From positions 13,518,501-13,582,500 of the forward strand of contig OY987244.1 in NCBI GenBank assembly GCA_963920765.1: a stretch of 64,000 nucleotides of DNA, in the 5' to 3' direction. Origin of the DNA: Ulota crispa. Taxonomy: Eukaryota; Streptophyta; Bryopsida; Orthotrichales; Orthotrichaceae. The position numbers and the translations under genes were made by a program. A model generated the notes under the pieces. The model was given only the letters and a program-made list of their open reading frames with translations, ran no database searches and was not told where the DNA came from. This document shows, in pieces, positions 12,313 to 31,603 of this stretch (positions are counted from its first letter, which is position 1; each line of letters starts with the position of its first letter).

Positions 12313-13019
12313 AATAGTAGGTTGGAAGTGTCACAAAGTAGGTGTAACATGATGTCCAAAACCAATGGTAGAATATATTAAAAAGATGTTTCATTTAACT
12401 TTTAAAAGAGCCTAGTATATTAGAGTCTAAAGATTCTATTTTTGCAAGTTTTCTGAATCATTTTTGTCCCATGTCTACATGAATTGATTCATATCATTGC
12501 AAAATCATGACCAAGCTCGTTACTGAAGAATGACCACCTTGCACCAAGTCAAGAAAGAAGGGAATTTGTTAAGTGCACTACTAAAGAAAAGCTCACAACA
12601 ATTTAAGTCCATTTTGTATTTGTGCACTGAGAATTTGTGAACACAAATTATAACTAGAGTGCATGAAAGATGCCACATTACAAAGGTTGCGCTCCAAATT
12701 CCTTTCTAAACGGTGGAAAGAGGCTGTGACCGCAACCCTTACTATGAGAATGAGGGTACAAGGCATGTCACGCGTCATAGGAGTGAGAAAAATTGCAGTA
12801 CTCAAATTATCGCACTAAATGAAACAACTTGTGTAATACTGAAATGTTTGCACAAAGTCCTGACTAACGACTTGAAATCACCTGGATGCTCACATTCCTG
12901 ACCTTCAAAAGATACACGAGTGACCAAAAACCCACACCCCTTACTCTACAAAACACTATCAGAATAATAATACCAAACGCAGGCTATCAGAAAGAGGGGA
13001 GAGAAAATTTTGCCTAGGC

Positions 13020-16000
13020 TCAATAGTCCTTGGTCTTTCCCCGCAACTCATTCAACTCCCTTTCAATCTCCGAGTCCTTGAAAGGATATGGAGTATTGCT
13101 ACTGCTACTACTTGACACTGGTTGTGTGCGGCCTTCGGGAAGTTCACCTTTTCTCTGCACCGAAATTTAAAAAAAAAAGCATTTGTCAGTCTGCAATGTT
13201 GTTTACATATCCACCAGGTATAGCAGCATAATTCAAAAATCTACATACATCGTAGATCGGGTTACGCAAATATAACCAAAAAATGGCCAATATTTCCGTG
13301 TCTTTAGAAGTTGAAATAGTTTAGTTAGGTAGCTTCAGGGAAGGTAAAAAATAAAAAATTAGCACTAGAAGTAAGATAGCGTTTCCATCGTTTGTAAAAG
13401 TAGAAATGTGTTTTGAGAGACACTCTAAGCTTCTAAAATAGACTTGCTATATTTTGCTAGAGCACTTAGCAGTAAATCAAGAAATCTAGGTTTCATCCAA
13501 GAAATCTAGATTTCATCCAAGACATAGACAGCAGTAGGAAACCGTGTGCACAATGAATGTAAAGTTTGTCCACAATGACTGCATACGCAAATGAGTCATT
13601 GTGGACATGGTGTTTCTACTAGCAACTTTTTCTGGGCAAATTTTTGCCAAAACCTTACCTTAAGTTGACAATAGCTACCATGACACTGAAACAATTGGGG
13701 GAAACAAAGGATGAAGTCGTCAAACCCCTCTCGATGAAACACTAAAGATGGCAAATTTGGATGAAAGTTAATAATAGTAGCTGACTGTGTGGATGGATGG
13801 AAGTTCTATTCGTTTTCTTTCTTACCTGCATGCGGTTCAGGCCTCTAGAGTGCCGTGTCGCTCAACCAATGGAAAGAAAACCAAAAACCAAAAACTTCCT
13901 AGCAACACGTACTCATAGAGAGGAAGTTGAATTGTTTTTTCAGCAACTATAAAAAGTGATCCCAGTTTTTTTATGAGAGGAGCAAGACGAACCTTGGAAG
14001 TGCCTAACATGTCTTGCTTCAAGGATGCTAGATCGTCATCCACATCGTCAGTCTCTAAAAGAGCGAACTGCAGAAACAATCATGCAAACACTTGGTAAAG
14101 AGGTAAACCCCCAAGGCTTTACACATACACAGAATCTTTCAATAACAAACAAGGAAGACAAGTTCAATTCATTATTCTATAAAAAGCAGGAACTGTTCTA
14201 AATTCATTGAAAGGTAAATGGAAAAAAAAAATCACAGAGATTGAGAAAAGGATACATACCTTACTAGCCAGATCATCAGTACTGAGTTGATTTAGTGCAT
14301 CAGATTCTGCCTCCAAGGCGGTAACTGCATATCAAGTACCTCCGTTAGCAGATAAGAACTCAACATAATTCCAAACACCAAGATTACTTGAAGAATATAC
14401 AAAATCAAATATGCAGTTGAAATAGAAACATAGATCCAAGATTCACCTTTCTCTTCCATTTTGTCAAATGCTGCAAGAGCGCTGCTGGTGTTGATGTTTC
14501 CCAACATCTCACTGACCTTCTGTGAAGTCCTGTTACAGCATCAGCATTCCCCAAAGTCAACAATTGTCCCAACATTTCACCATTCTAATATCTCCTAATC
14601 TTGAGTTGCAACAAGTAATGGTACTTGAAGTTTTTGCAATGATATCTATGATTGAGACCTCGACATAACATGGTAAAACTTATGCGTCTCATGCAGCAAG
14701 AGATTTATAATTGCTGTTACTGCTAAATAGAGGCAATGGCACGTACTTAGCAGATTGAGCTCTTGCTTTCAACGTGTCCTTCTTCGACTTGGCTTCTTGG
14801 ATCTTGCTCTCAAGCAGCTGTAACCAACCAAGACACACTCGAACATCAGCTCAGGTCCTACATATCGTATTCAGCACTTCCAATCAATTAAACTTGCGAA
14901 ATACATGGTATAAAAAAATTGGCTCTGAACTAGTAATTAAGACCATACTAGAACAACTAAGCCAATGAGGAAAGACGTAAAATACCCGAGTGTTGGAGAT
15001 CAGCTTGTCCACGACACCCTTCTGTTGGTCCAGCTGACTTTTCAATGCCTTGGCACTTTCCTGTGCAGTTGTTGCACCACGAGTGTGGTATTTGATTTGT
15101 GAGTACCAATCCAACGTACCTCAAATTCACTAGTAGGAGAGTTCTCAATCCCCAGTATAAGATGCTTGTCAAATACAGTCTTCAGCTGCCACCGTACACA
15201 TACTAACAGAATTTCAAAGCACGATTCACCTTAATGTTTTCTAATAAATTGTTCCCCCTCATGAGGCTTAGTAGTATGAATAACCAGAATCAAAAAACGA
15301 GGACAGATCCTAATACCTCGTAATCCTTACGACGTTTAAGAGCCTCCCTGGCCAAAGACTCATCACCCTTTTCAAGAGCTAGTTTTGCTCTCCTATACCA
15401 ATCATCCGCTGTTGTTTGAGAAGCTTTGTACTTATTCTCCAGCTGCTTCTGCGACGCCAACACCTTCACAACAGCAAACCAGACAATTGCCCCTTGTCAG
15501 AGCTCAAAAAATATATATATAAGGGTTTTCTTATACTGTCTCAAATTTGAACTAGAATTTGAAACTCAACAACTTACTAAGTCTCCAGAGTAACAGGGAT
15601 GACAAGAAAGAACCTGTGCAGATGCTTGCCGCATCTTGATCAAATCTTCATTCATTTCCAAAACCGTCTGGTCAAGTAGCTTCTCTGGGTCCTCTGCTGA
15701 GCTCACTATCGCATTTGCATAAGACTGCATTCAACACAAGCGTTCATTGATGCTGAGCTTCTGCTTTCCTATGAGCGTGTTAGCTTACAGCAAGCTTCGT
15801 CTCTACAAAATCAATATAAAACCCTAAAACAAGAGTATTGAAAAAACATGTTAAAATTTCCTATCCAGAGAGGAAAAATCATACCCTAACAATCCGGACC
15901 ACACGCTCGAAAATGTTGGCTTGAGTGCAAAGGGCACCACCACGCCTGCGTTGCTTAATTGTGCTCTCCACTGCAAGGGCGAGTGCACAAGCTCCCGCTG

Positions 16001-16932
16001 CCGCCATCCCCAATCCCAACACTGTGAGTAACAAAGCGCAAAATGGACCGAACACACGACTACAACCTCTAACATCACACGAACATTGCCAAACAGTAGC
16101 AGACAAGCAATCCCCAGAAAATTAGCTAATATCCTAGCTGCTGCTCTTCAAAGGTCAATAGAAACGGAGACGAAATCCTCAAGACCAACCGAGGTAAAAG
16201 CAAATTGAGCAATATACTCGAACCTCTTCAAGCTTGCTACTTGGAATCTCAAATTTTTACTCTGACATAGTTTAAATATGAAGCAAAAATGCTGTGTAAA
16301 ATGGCAAGCGTGTGCAGGATACTCTGGAATGTCATTGTAGAAAAAGGCCGTAACAAAGAGGTTCAATTGTAACCCTAAACTCAGAACCATCCAGAGCATG
16401 TAGACTATTGCAAACATGCTCTAGTAATAAAACTCTAGTAACAAAAGAGATCAAATCTGAAACTTTCATTTCAGACGAGTAGTAGAAGTTGTGAGAGATG
16501 TCGATGACCTAAAATAGATATTCATTGACAAAAAGTAGAAATGATTAGTAAACTACACTTGGACTAAAAGGAAGAGGATTATTGAATGTCATTGAAAGGA
16601 AGTATAAGCGAGAGGTAAAATTACACGAGCAGCGGTTCTCTTTGCAAAAGATGAGATCATAAACAAAAAAAAATCCTTCAAAAAGTTGTGATTTCAAGGT
16701 CTGTACCTCCACCATCCCAGAAGCTGGAATGCGTCGACCGCGCGACAAAGGAACTCCGCAGGAGCAACGCCTTCTGAGGCTTAACATGCGAGCTGCTGTA
16801 CGACGACAAAGAAGCGGAGCAACTGACACAAGAAGGAGACGAGGAAGAAGGTGCAACACACGATAAAGTTCTCTTGCTCGACGCCACCAACTCCAAACCC
16901 GGCCCCGCGAGTCCGAGCGCAACACCCGCCAT
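13020..16932 (-). CDS. VIPP1: VIPP1/IM30, chloroplast PspA-family membrane-remodelling protein
   Basis: Exons in transcript order: 16932-16707, 16021-15885, 15724-15614, 15463-15317, 15060-14986, 14817-14747, 14529-14447, 14324-14260, 14067-13993, 13154-13020. All use GT-AG and join in frame to 374 residues. Residues 1-75 form a Ser-rich, Arg/Lys-containing transit peptide. The PspA/IM30 coiled coil starts at [12 protein letters not shown] and includes [59 protein letters not shown] and [14 protein letters not shown] Ser-rich linker leads to a C-terminal helix ([17 protein letters not shown]), which marks VIPP1 rather than bacterial PspA. Known family role: oligomers on the inner envelope and thylakoid that maintain and repair membranes. 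The start at 16932 has a strong gccATGGcg context; an upstream in-frame ATG at 17019 exists but would not look like a transit peptide. Exon 2 has two in-frame acceptors (16022 or 15971). The upstream one adds a 17-residue hydrophobic stretch not typical of the family. Confidence 0.96.
13531..13623. mobile_element. Mini CACTA-like foldback in VIPP1 intron 9
   Basis: The ends GCAGTAGGAAAC and GTTTCTACTAGC pair, and the inner GTCCACAATGACT pairs with AGTCATTGTGGAC. It is about 93 bp. The inner motif is shared with the CACTA-tipped elements in the laccase introns. Confidence 0.5.
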
Positions 16933-17119
16933 GGCCGCCCCTTTCTTCTCAACCCCGGAAAAACTCCACTTCCAAACAAACCTGGCCAATTTCAAAAACC
17001 TCAACTTCAAATCTGTCAAACGACAACAACCAGCACCATTTCAGCAAATCCCTAAAAATCGCGGTGAAGACGACAAACGCCGCACCAGAGCAATGAAAAT
17101 CAACCTCACGAATAATAAA

Positions 17120-17363
17120 ATTCATTTCACGCTGAAAAAAGAAAAAGATTTCTGAGCATTTAACCAAAGTCCTATGCCATACAAAGTTTCAGCAATCTTG
17201 TAAATTCATTTCACGGCTGAAAAAAGAAACAGATTCTGAGCATTAACCAAAGTCCTATGCTGAAACTTTGTATGGCAATCTTAGAAAGTCATTTCACGTT
17301 GAAAAAAGAAACAGATTCTGAGCATTAAACCAAAGTTTTATGACATACAAAGTTCAGCAATGT
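17120..17363. repeat. Three tandem 80-bp repeats with one flipped segment
   Basis: Three copies (about 17120, 17205, 17288) of a unit with TCATTTCACG-TGAAAAAAGAAA and GATTCTGAGCATTAA. In copies 1 and 3 the segment after CCTATG/TTTATG reads CCATACAAAGTTTCAG or close to it (17177-17192 in copy 1). In copy 2 the same place (17260-17275) holds its exact reverse complement. It sits 190-430 bp upstream of the VIPP1 start, in the likely promoter. Confidence 0.85.
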
Positions 17364-17584
17364 CGGAATTTTTATGCAAGCCGTCTCTTCAGAGAGAGTT
17401 GTGATTCAAGCAAAGGAATTTTTACTTAATCAATGCTGCTCTATAGCTAACAAGTCGCTACTTAATCTGTCGTTCTCTGTGCGCCACTCATATCCACGAC
17501 TCTTAGACTTATCTCTCGCTTGAAAGTGAGAGACCGAATAGAAAAATTTGGTGAGAATTGTGAATACCGTGAGAGTTCAGTCTG

Positions 17585-17788
17585 GTGTTGTGCGACTACG
17601 GAAGAGCGGCTGCTTGCAGAGGAAATGCCGGTGCGGATTCAGAAATCGCAGGTTCAACTGTGTCGCAATCCACCATAGCCACGGTGAAGACGCCGTGTGG
17701 CCTGGCTTGCTCTTGGAACAGAGACTCCTGCGATTGGATGAATGATAATGTGAACGAGATCGAGGTGGATGAAGTATTGACGTTCTGA
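17585..17788 (+). CDS. Unrecognised small ORF (67 codons), doubtful
   Basis: A GC-richer patch with open frames on both strands. The + frame begins MLCDYGRAAACRGNAG and ends NEIEVDEVLTF. No family is recognised and no splice partners were found. It lies 650 bp upstream of VIPP1, so it may be an upstream transcript, a 5'-UTR exon or a gene fragment. Confidence 0.12.
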   Translation: MLCDYGRAAACRGNAGADSEIAGSTVSQSTIATVKTPCGLACSWNRDSCDWMNDNVNEIEVDEVLTF

Positions 17789-17875
17789 GTAGTAGGGGCT
17801 AGTTCACACTGCGTCCCACGTCCCACGTCCCATCATTGCAAGTCCCATCACAATGCTAGATCCCAGCTTTGTTGT

Positions 17876-19606
17876 GTTATGAACAGTGTCCAAGGAGAAT
17901 CGAGTTTTAGTTACAAGTCAGCCAACTTTTTTTGAGGATTGCCAAAAAAAATGAATGTTGGCGGATTTGCTTCCGATCATAAAAACATGGTTTTAGGAAA
18001 TCAGTCGAGTTACAATTTTATCTTTAGGAAATTTAGTCAAACATGTACTTGTAAATGAGGAAATGGGCCAAATGAAATTTGAAACTATGGGAAATCAACC
18101 TATGAACTTTTTCATGATAAGGAAATTTTCCAACCTTCTAAACAAAAATCAATTTTTTTCTATTTCACAAGTAGTTACAAGGTGCTAAAACTTCAAAACA
18201 ATTTAAAACAAGAAACATGGGTGAGGTGGCCATGTGGGTGAGTGGGTGTGAGTGAGTGGGTGAGTGTGTGATGGTTAATGGGATAAAAGGTGCACTTGGT
18301 GCACCAATCCTTAAAGGAAATGTGGTGCTCAATCCCAAAATGGTGAGACTTGACCTAATTCAAATCTAGCCAAAGATGTTTAAGTAACAAAAGTCAACAA
18401 TAAATCCTTTTAAAGTATAAAAAACTTGCATTGGTTGGGGATAACTCGACAAGTTTTTGATGTCTTGATTATTGTCTTGCTTTGCTATGCCATGCACATG
18501 GTAAATAAAGATTGATTTGTTTATAGAATTTGTAAGAAAAAAAAAATCCTATATAATACATTGAAATTCAGATTTCAACCAAACTATTTTCCTAAACTTA
18601 AGAAATCAACCGAGTGAAAAAAAAAAACAAAGGCTATTGGCCGACCAAAAAATACATGTCTAGGCCATGATTGATTTTAAAAAAAGAAAATTGAGTAGAC
18701 CAGATAAGACTAGGAAATGTACCTAGTTTTTTAAAAAAACCTCCCCAGACACTGGTTATGAACACTGTGTAGGGAGAACTAACCTTTAGTTACAAGGTAG
18801 CCAATTTTTTTTGGGAATTGCCGAAAAAAAATGAACATTGCTAGATTTACTTCCAACCATAAAAGTATAGTTTTAGGAAATCAATTGAGTTATAATTTTA
18901 GCCTCAGGAAATTTAGCCGAACATGCACTAGTAGATGAGGAAATAGGCCAAATGAAAATTGAAATTACGGGAAATCAACCTATGAACTTTTTTGTGATAA
19001 GGAAATTTTCCAACCTTCTAAATAAAAATCAAATGTTTTGTTGATTTCATGAGCAGTTACAAGGTGCTAAAAGTTCAAAAATTAAAAAAACAAGAAATAC
19101 GGGTGAGGTGGCCATGTGGGTGAGTGGGTGGGTAAGTGAGTGGGTGAATAGGTGAGTTAATGAGAGGGTGAGTGGATGAGTAGGTGACTCTCGTAGAGTG
19201 GGACTTGACCTTGTTAAAATCCAACCAAAGATATTTAAGAAATAGAAGTCAACAATAAATCCATTTAAAGTGTAAAGAAATTTGCATTGATTGGGGATAA
19301 CTTGACAAGTTGTTGTTGTCTTTATCATTGCATTGCTTTGCTATGCCATGCACATGGTAAGTAAAAGATAGATTTGTTTGCAGCATTTGTAAAAAATTAA
19401 ATCCAATATAATACATTGAAATTCAGTTTTCAACTGAACTAATTTCCTCAACTTAGGAAATCAACCGAGTGAAAAAGAAAAACTAAGTTTATTGGCCGAC
19501 CAAAAAATATACTTCTAGGCCATGGCCAATTGAAAAAAATAAACCAAGTAGACTAGAGAAGAGTAGGAAATGTACCAAGTTTTTTTAAAAACCTCCGTGG
19601 ACACTG
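17876..19606. repeat. Tandem duplication of an about 870-bp AT-rich unit
   Basis: Unit 1 starts at GTTATGAACAGTG (17876), unit 2 at GTTATGAACACTG (18754), and a third unit start follows at about 19607. Both units hold the same landmarks: a TTTTTTTGAGGATTGCC-type start, an internal GTGAGTGGGTGAG run (18230-18275; 19108-19190) and a shared end near CCTCC-GACACTGG. They are moderately diverged. No coding capacity. Confidence 0.8.
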
Positions 19607-19621
19607 GTTATGAACCCCTAA

Positions 19622-19934
19622 GGGCATCTCCACTGGTGACTCCAACACGTTCAAAGTGGATGAAAAGTGTTGAGATCCCTCTCAAAACACACTCAAGACA
19701 CTTTGTCCTACTGTGTCTAGTAAGGGCTATTCAAGCCACTATTCATTCACTATTCACCCTAAGTTTAGTGATCTTATCTTCTATTTTCCTTGATAAGTGG
19801 TCAATTGATTATTTATGGGGCGTATTGGAGTGCAAGGCCACCTTTTTGAAGAGCATGGGTGGAAATCAAGGGGCTTGAGGGTTGGCCAAAACATATGGAA
19901 AACTTTGAAAGAGCCTGGACTGGTGGAGATGCTC
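19622..19934. mobile_element. Tourist-like MITE, second copy
   Basis: 313 bp, tips GGGCATCTCCACTGG and CCAGTGGTGGAGATGCTC-like, flanked by TAA on both sides. Reverse-complemented, it aligns with 4469-4781 through ATAAATAATCA, GACCACTTAT and AGTAGGACAAAGTGT. Confidence 0.8.
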
Positions 19935-20139
19935 TAAAGAATGTTGACGTTTTGTATACAAACTCTTGTGTTGTGTATGGATGGGCATTTGGGTAGCACA
20001 TAAATCTTATTGGATTTGTGGATTTTAAGCCAAGTCATAGACATAGTGTTAGTCAACTAGGATTTTTTGGGGGATTTTTGGCATTTTTCAAATACAATCA
20101 TTTTTTCAAATGCTAAATGGTCCTTGTATGAACATAAAA

Positions 20140-20440
20140 AACACTTTTGGTAGGGCAAAATGGAGTATATAGAGAACCATGAATATTTTATGCAAAAATA
20201 TTGGTGGGACTTGGGTTGAAAGTTGGGTCTAACAAAATGGTCAATCCAAACTTGGAGTGAAGTCCCACTTTCTTTGGTGCCAAAATTTTCAAAAAGTGCT
20301 ACAATATAAGCAACGTGGACGTATGACGTGGGATGTCATGTGAAGCACCAAATCTCAACTTTTGGCTTTACACCAATCAAGTAGTAAGAATTTAGTGAGA
20401 CTTAAGACATGGTGTAAATTGTCCCTTTTACGTTTGTTTA
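20140..20440. repeat. Dispersed repeat R2, copy 1
   Basis: Aligns with 35060-35375 in the same orientation. Shared landmarks are GAATATTTTATGC, AAATATTGGTG, AAAATGGTCA, TTTCTTTGGTGCCAAAAT and CTCAACTTTTGGCTTTA. Non-coding. Confidence 0.6.
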
Positions 20441-23400
20441 CACCCATTGATTCCAAATGTGATTTCCATAATTAAGTTCAAATGACTAATTTTTTTGTTA
20501 AATGTGCTAAAATTTAATATTTTTTGTATTAACACTTGTTGTACAGCTAAAAAAAGAAATCAATGCATGCACCACAATCATCGTGTACTATGGGTGAATA
20601 ATTATAGTGGGCTCATAATAATTATGGTTCATTGTAATTTTGTTTGGTGTCACAAATCAATATGACAAGCAAGACCGCAAACACTAACACTTGCTAATGA
20701 GGAAATTGAATGTGCTTTTATGTAGTACCAAAAAAGATTTGAAATTTTTTTGATTCAAAATATATTGCAAAAGCTAGGAACTAGGAATATCTATAAAAAC
20801 CAATCCATAAATTATGGCAATTTTAGTGTAGAAATTTTGTCAAATTTACCTGCTTTTGTGAATATTAGTCTTCACATCATCAATACTAAAACTTAAAAAT
20901 AACATTGCTCGTCTCATATTGTACATTTGACTCATTAAGATGCACAATTTTGGCACTTGGGGTTTAATTATTAGGTCAATTCTCTTTAAGAATGATTATT
21001 TTAGGTGGCTAATGTTGTCTAAGTAGGTGTTATTATATGATTTTTACTTTGTTCTTCGCCTAAACTAGAGATGTGAACTAGAAATAAAGTTTTATCAAAA
21101 TGCATTCACCATGGAGGTAGAAGGAGGTCAAATTCTAATGCATAACCTTTGTTGACCTTGTCTTGTATAAGGTAGAGTTATAACAATGAGTACTGATGGT
21201 TGGCATTACTTACTTGAGAAGTGGAAAATTATTACCTATACTCAATGACACAATGCAGCCAATTACAAAAGATTTTTCATGGAAAATTTTAATTTTTGGA
21301 AAAAAAGGCAATAATTTTGTAACTCAAAAAACTTATATGGCCTTGAAGTTAGTAATAATTACTATGTTTAAACAATTAGTGAAATTTGACCAAATTCACA
21401 TTAAAAAGGCATATTCAAAATCTCATTTTCAGAAATTTTTATTGATTGAATTTGATATAAATTCATAAGAGCTTTCATGATAGCCATAATTGTGGGTCAA
21501 AATGTTTAACTTTTAGGTACAAATCAATAGACTTCTTCTTTTTTATAAATAAAACGCAAGAATAAATTTCAAATATTGTATGTAAAAATTTCCATAGGTA
21601 TAAATCAATTGTTGGTTTTTAAAAATGTGTGTCTTAATTTCCATGTACAAGTGTTGATCATTTCCTAGTGGATACATATTTAGCTTTCAAAACTATTGCA
21701 TTGCTGGTTTGGGCATATATTTTCTTTGGATTTCCCTACTTTGAACCCTTCATTGGTGACAAAGGTTTGGTTGCATACACTTGGTTATGTGCAAAATATC
21801 ATTTGTTGCTGCATGACTTGTTTGTAATCTAATACTAGAAGTAACCATTAATGAGAGCAAAAATTTCCTATTGCCAAATGATTGTTCATTAAAATTTATT
21901 AACTTTTGTAACCAATTGAGAGGAGATTTCAATTCTCTTAGTAAATAATTATTTAGACTTCATAGAAATGAACTAAAAAAATTCAACCTATCAATCCTAA
22001 GTGTGACCCTAGTTTCTCATGTTAAAAGAGTTTAAATACTAGAAAAGGCTTGCTTAAAAAACTCAAAATCAATCAAAATCCCACGAGATATTGCATGCTC
22101 TCACTTTTTTGGACAAAATTTGGGTCCTAAGAGAAAATTTTGAGATGTTGAATTCAAGCCCTCACTTAGTCACTTGCATGTTTCCAAATAAACACAAGCA
22201 CTTGATTCAACAAGTAAAAAAAACTAGCACTAATACCCTTAAAACCCCAACTTCTTTTCAAACATAACATGCATTTAATTAAATTTTATCCAATTGTTTT
22301 TGCAATTGTTATGTTGCACAAAGCATTAAATTCCTCTTTTTGGATATGAGAATGATTTATTTAAATAACAAATTTCACTAGTACCTGAGGTTTAGCAATC
22401 AAAAAATAAAAGTTTCAAAGAAATGGAGGTTAAAATGTAAATATTGTTTTGGTGTTCAAACAAGCCAAACATCTACACAATAATGGAGCCAATGGAACAA
22501 TATTGGTACAATTAGTTGCTTCAATATACCATAGTGTATTATACTTGGCAAGAAGTCACCTAATCCTTAGAAATTTTCTATCATGACTTGTTGGCAACAA
22601 AAATTGCTCTTGTTTTTGAATCTTTGGAGTAATAATATGCATACAAAGTATATTTGTAGAATTGTGGGCTTGCAAGAACTCTTTACAGTAGGAGTCAAGT
22701 GCTTGCTTTACTCACTATTAAATATTTACCAATATGTACTGCCTCCCTTGGCTTCTATCACAATACGCTTTTGGAGTGGCATTGTAACAATAAGTTGGCA
22801 AAGAAATATCCTCCCATGTTGAATATATTACTGTTTGTATTTCATCTTAACTCCTAAGTCAATTTGCTTGCTTGACTCAATCTTTACATTGGTTCCAAAA
22901 GTGTTCTATTAGGAGAGTTTGATGGTTGATTTAGCTCACTCAATCCAATTTCTTCCTTTCAAAACTTTTTTGCTTTGCAATTTAATGTGATGTTCATCCA
23001 CAACAAACCTTTAAAGTACTACATGCAATATTCAATTCAATATTCAATTTAGGTCATTGTTGGGCTTCAAAAGTAAATTCAAAGAAATCCTTTGCAATAA
23101 ATCTTGTTCTTGCAATTGAAGCACATGAAAACAAAATAATCTTTCTATACAAAGAAATAAACCCCCATTTCCAAAAATGACCATTTCACATTGTGTTTTT
23201 CAAATTCTCACTAAATAAAGTCTTGGATTTTAAATTCAATCTAAGAAGTACAAAGTTGCAAATCTTAAGACTAGAAAGAGTTGATACTCCAACCAAAGCT
23301 TAACAAAATACAAATTGATTTTTACAAAAAGACTATGAAATAGATTGTATGATGTGTCTCCCATGAGGTCCCATAAGGTCTCATAAGGTCCCATATATTT

Positions 23401-24499
23401 ATATACATATATCATTGACAATCACTATAACACCACATTATAAGATAACAATCTTGGTCTCAATTGTGGAACTCAACGTTAAAATTTATCTACAGAGCCT
23501 CAAGCCACACCATGTACTATAAGGCATCAATCCAATCCTCTGTAATCTAGTTAGTTCTCACCAACATTGTTTTTCCCCTGCCAACAAAAAGTAGTTAGGA
23601 ACTTCAATACAAAGGAATCTAAGCGGACTTCCTGTAAGCCTTGTTGCCAACCCAAAAAGCACTGTTGTAGTGTTTAGTATTTGGGAGGATGCAAGGTAAG
23701 GGTGACTACTATGTAAGTCACAAGGGTAAAAATGAAGGGTTTTATTAGCAAATGGATCTAGTTTCATTGAAAAATGAACTCTTTAAAAGAGAAAGGACTC
23801 ATATTTAGAAAGTAGACTTGTTGATGATCCAATTTTCACCAAAATAAAGTATATATCTCTAATGTGATAAGAGAAAAGGACTTTTGAACATAGCTCCTAA
23901 AACTGTCACAATACTTTTTTCTTGCTAAAAATGACTCTTGAATTGATACATAGACTCATCATATGGGCACAATCTTTTGACATCATTATTGGAAGATTGG
24001 GATGATTACATTTTGAAATAAATTTTTAATGAATGTAATTTATGTTTTGGAGAAAAGGACTTTTATGTGCTCCTGAAGGACTACAATTATTGGCCCTTTT
24101 GGGGGATTCATTTCTCTAAGTTAAATCAATTTTTTTAGTTTTTTTCTTTACTTAAGTGTCTTAGAATGGCATAAACTAGGGTGGCCAACTTTTGGAATTT
24201 GTAATTCTCATTGAGAAGAGGGAGAATTCTCATTGGGAACACAAAAACACTCCATTTTGTACTCAAAAAAGGACTTTTTTTTTGCCACAAATGGGAACCC
24301 TTAGCTTGCATCTCCCCATTTACAACTTACTATCACTTTTTTCCCCTCTCAAAAAGACCTATACAAAACTCCAACAAAAAGACATGATAGGTTCAATCTC
24401 AGCATTGCCGTGGTTTGTACTCCTCATGAGCTTGGCATACAAAAAGGATCTAGTGAGTTTAGTTCTGTTGTTGAAAAACTACCAAGTCATGCCTTTGTT
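20441..24499. other. AT-rich intergenic stretch, no gene recognised
   Basis: No exon-like composition and no family motif on either strand. Short open frames at 21196-21468 and 22583-22822 are AT-driven and resemble no known protein. Parts of 21.6-22.8 kb could be a very old mobile-element relic, but no motif supports that. Confidence 0.4.
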
Positions 24500-24930
24500 A
24501 GCATTTTATGTGTTACAAGAGGATGTATATTCTCAAGGAGAGCTAGCATTTCATGTGTCACAAAAGGATGTATATTCTCAAGGAGAGCTAGCATTTGATG
24601 AGTCACAAGAGGAGAGGATGTACATTCTCAAGGAGAGCTAGCATTTTATGTGTCACAAGAGGAGAGGATGTACATTCTCAAGGAGAGCTAGCATTTTATG
24701 TGTCACAAAAGGGTGTACATTCTCAAGGAGAGCTAGCATTTTATGTATCACAAAAAGATGTACATTCTCAAGGAGAGCTAGCATTATATGTGTCACAAGG
24801 AGAGCTAGCATTGCATTTGTCACAAGAGGAGAGGATGTACATTCTCAAGGAGAGCTAGCATTTTATGTGTCACAAGAGGAGAAGATGTACATTCTTGAGG
24901 AGAAGATGTACATTCTCAAGGAGAGCAAAG
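24500..24930. repeat. 45/51-bp minisatellite just downstream of OPR
   Basis: About eight units built on CTCAAGGAGAGCTAGCATTT followed by TATGTGTCACAAGAGG. Unit lengths alternate between about 45 and 51 bp, all multiples of three, so several + frames stay open. It begins 30 bp beyond the OPR stop codon (24960) and so probably forms part of that gene's 3' UTR or terminator. Confidence 0.85.
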
Positions 24931-24959
24931 GTAACGCGGGCGTAACTTAGAGGTGGTAT

Positions 24960-31404
<6,445 letters not shown>

Positions 31405-31603
31405 GGCCGCTTAACACTTGCCTAATCTCTTCTCCCTGCAAAAGCACTCTCTCAGACAAATCACGCAACGAAAGAAAATCCTGCTTGTATCCCCTCTTTC
31501 TTACACAATTGAAGAAGACAAGATCAATTTATACTAAAAAGTGGCCTGTGTGGGAGGGTCGAACAACCTATCGCACGTTCATTTCTTCATAGGACTACCA
31601 GCT

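Larger units (their letters stand above)
11737..13019. other. Laccase/VIPP1 convergent intergenic region
   Basis: Holds the 3' ends of two converging genes. AATAAA polyadenylation-type hexamers lie at 11913-11918 and 11962-11967 on the + strand, 180-230 bp after the laccase stop. Beyond a tandem duplication at 12145 nothing else is recognised; short frames at 12593-12901 look non-coding. Confidence 0.5.

Noticed and set aside
16545-16979. 144-codon minus-strand frame rich in Arg
   Set aside because: It is an out-of-frame shadow of VIPP1 exon 1, whose correct frame gives the transit peptide and joins exon 2 in frame.
24192-24950. Repetitive + strand open frames that look like a repeat protein
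   Set aside because: They come from a minisatellite with unit lengths divisible by three; two frames are open at once and no domain or start context supports a protein.
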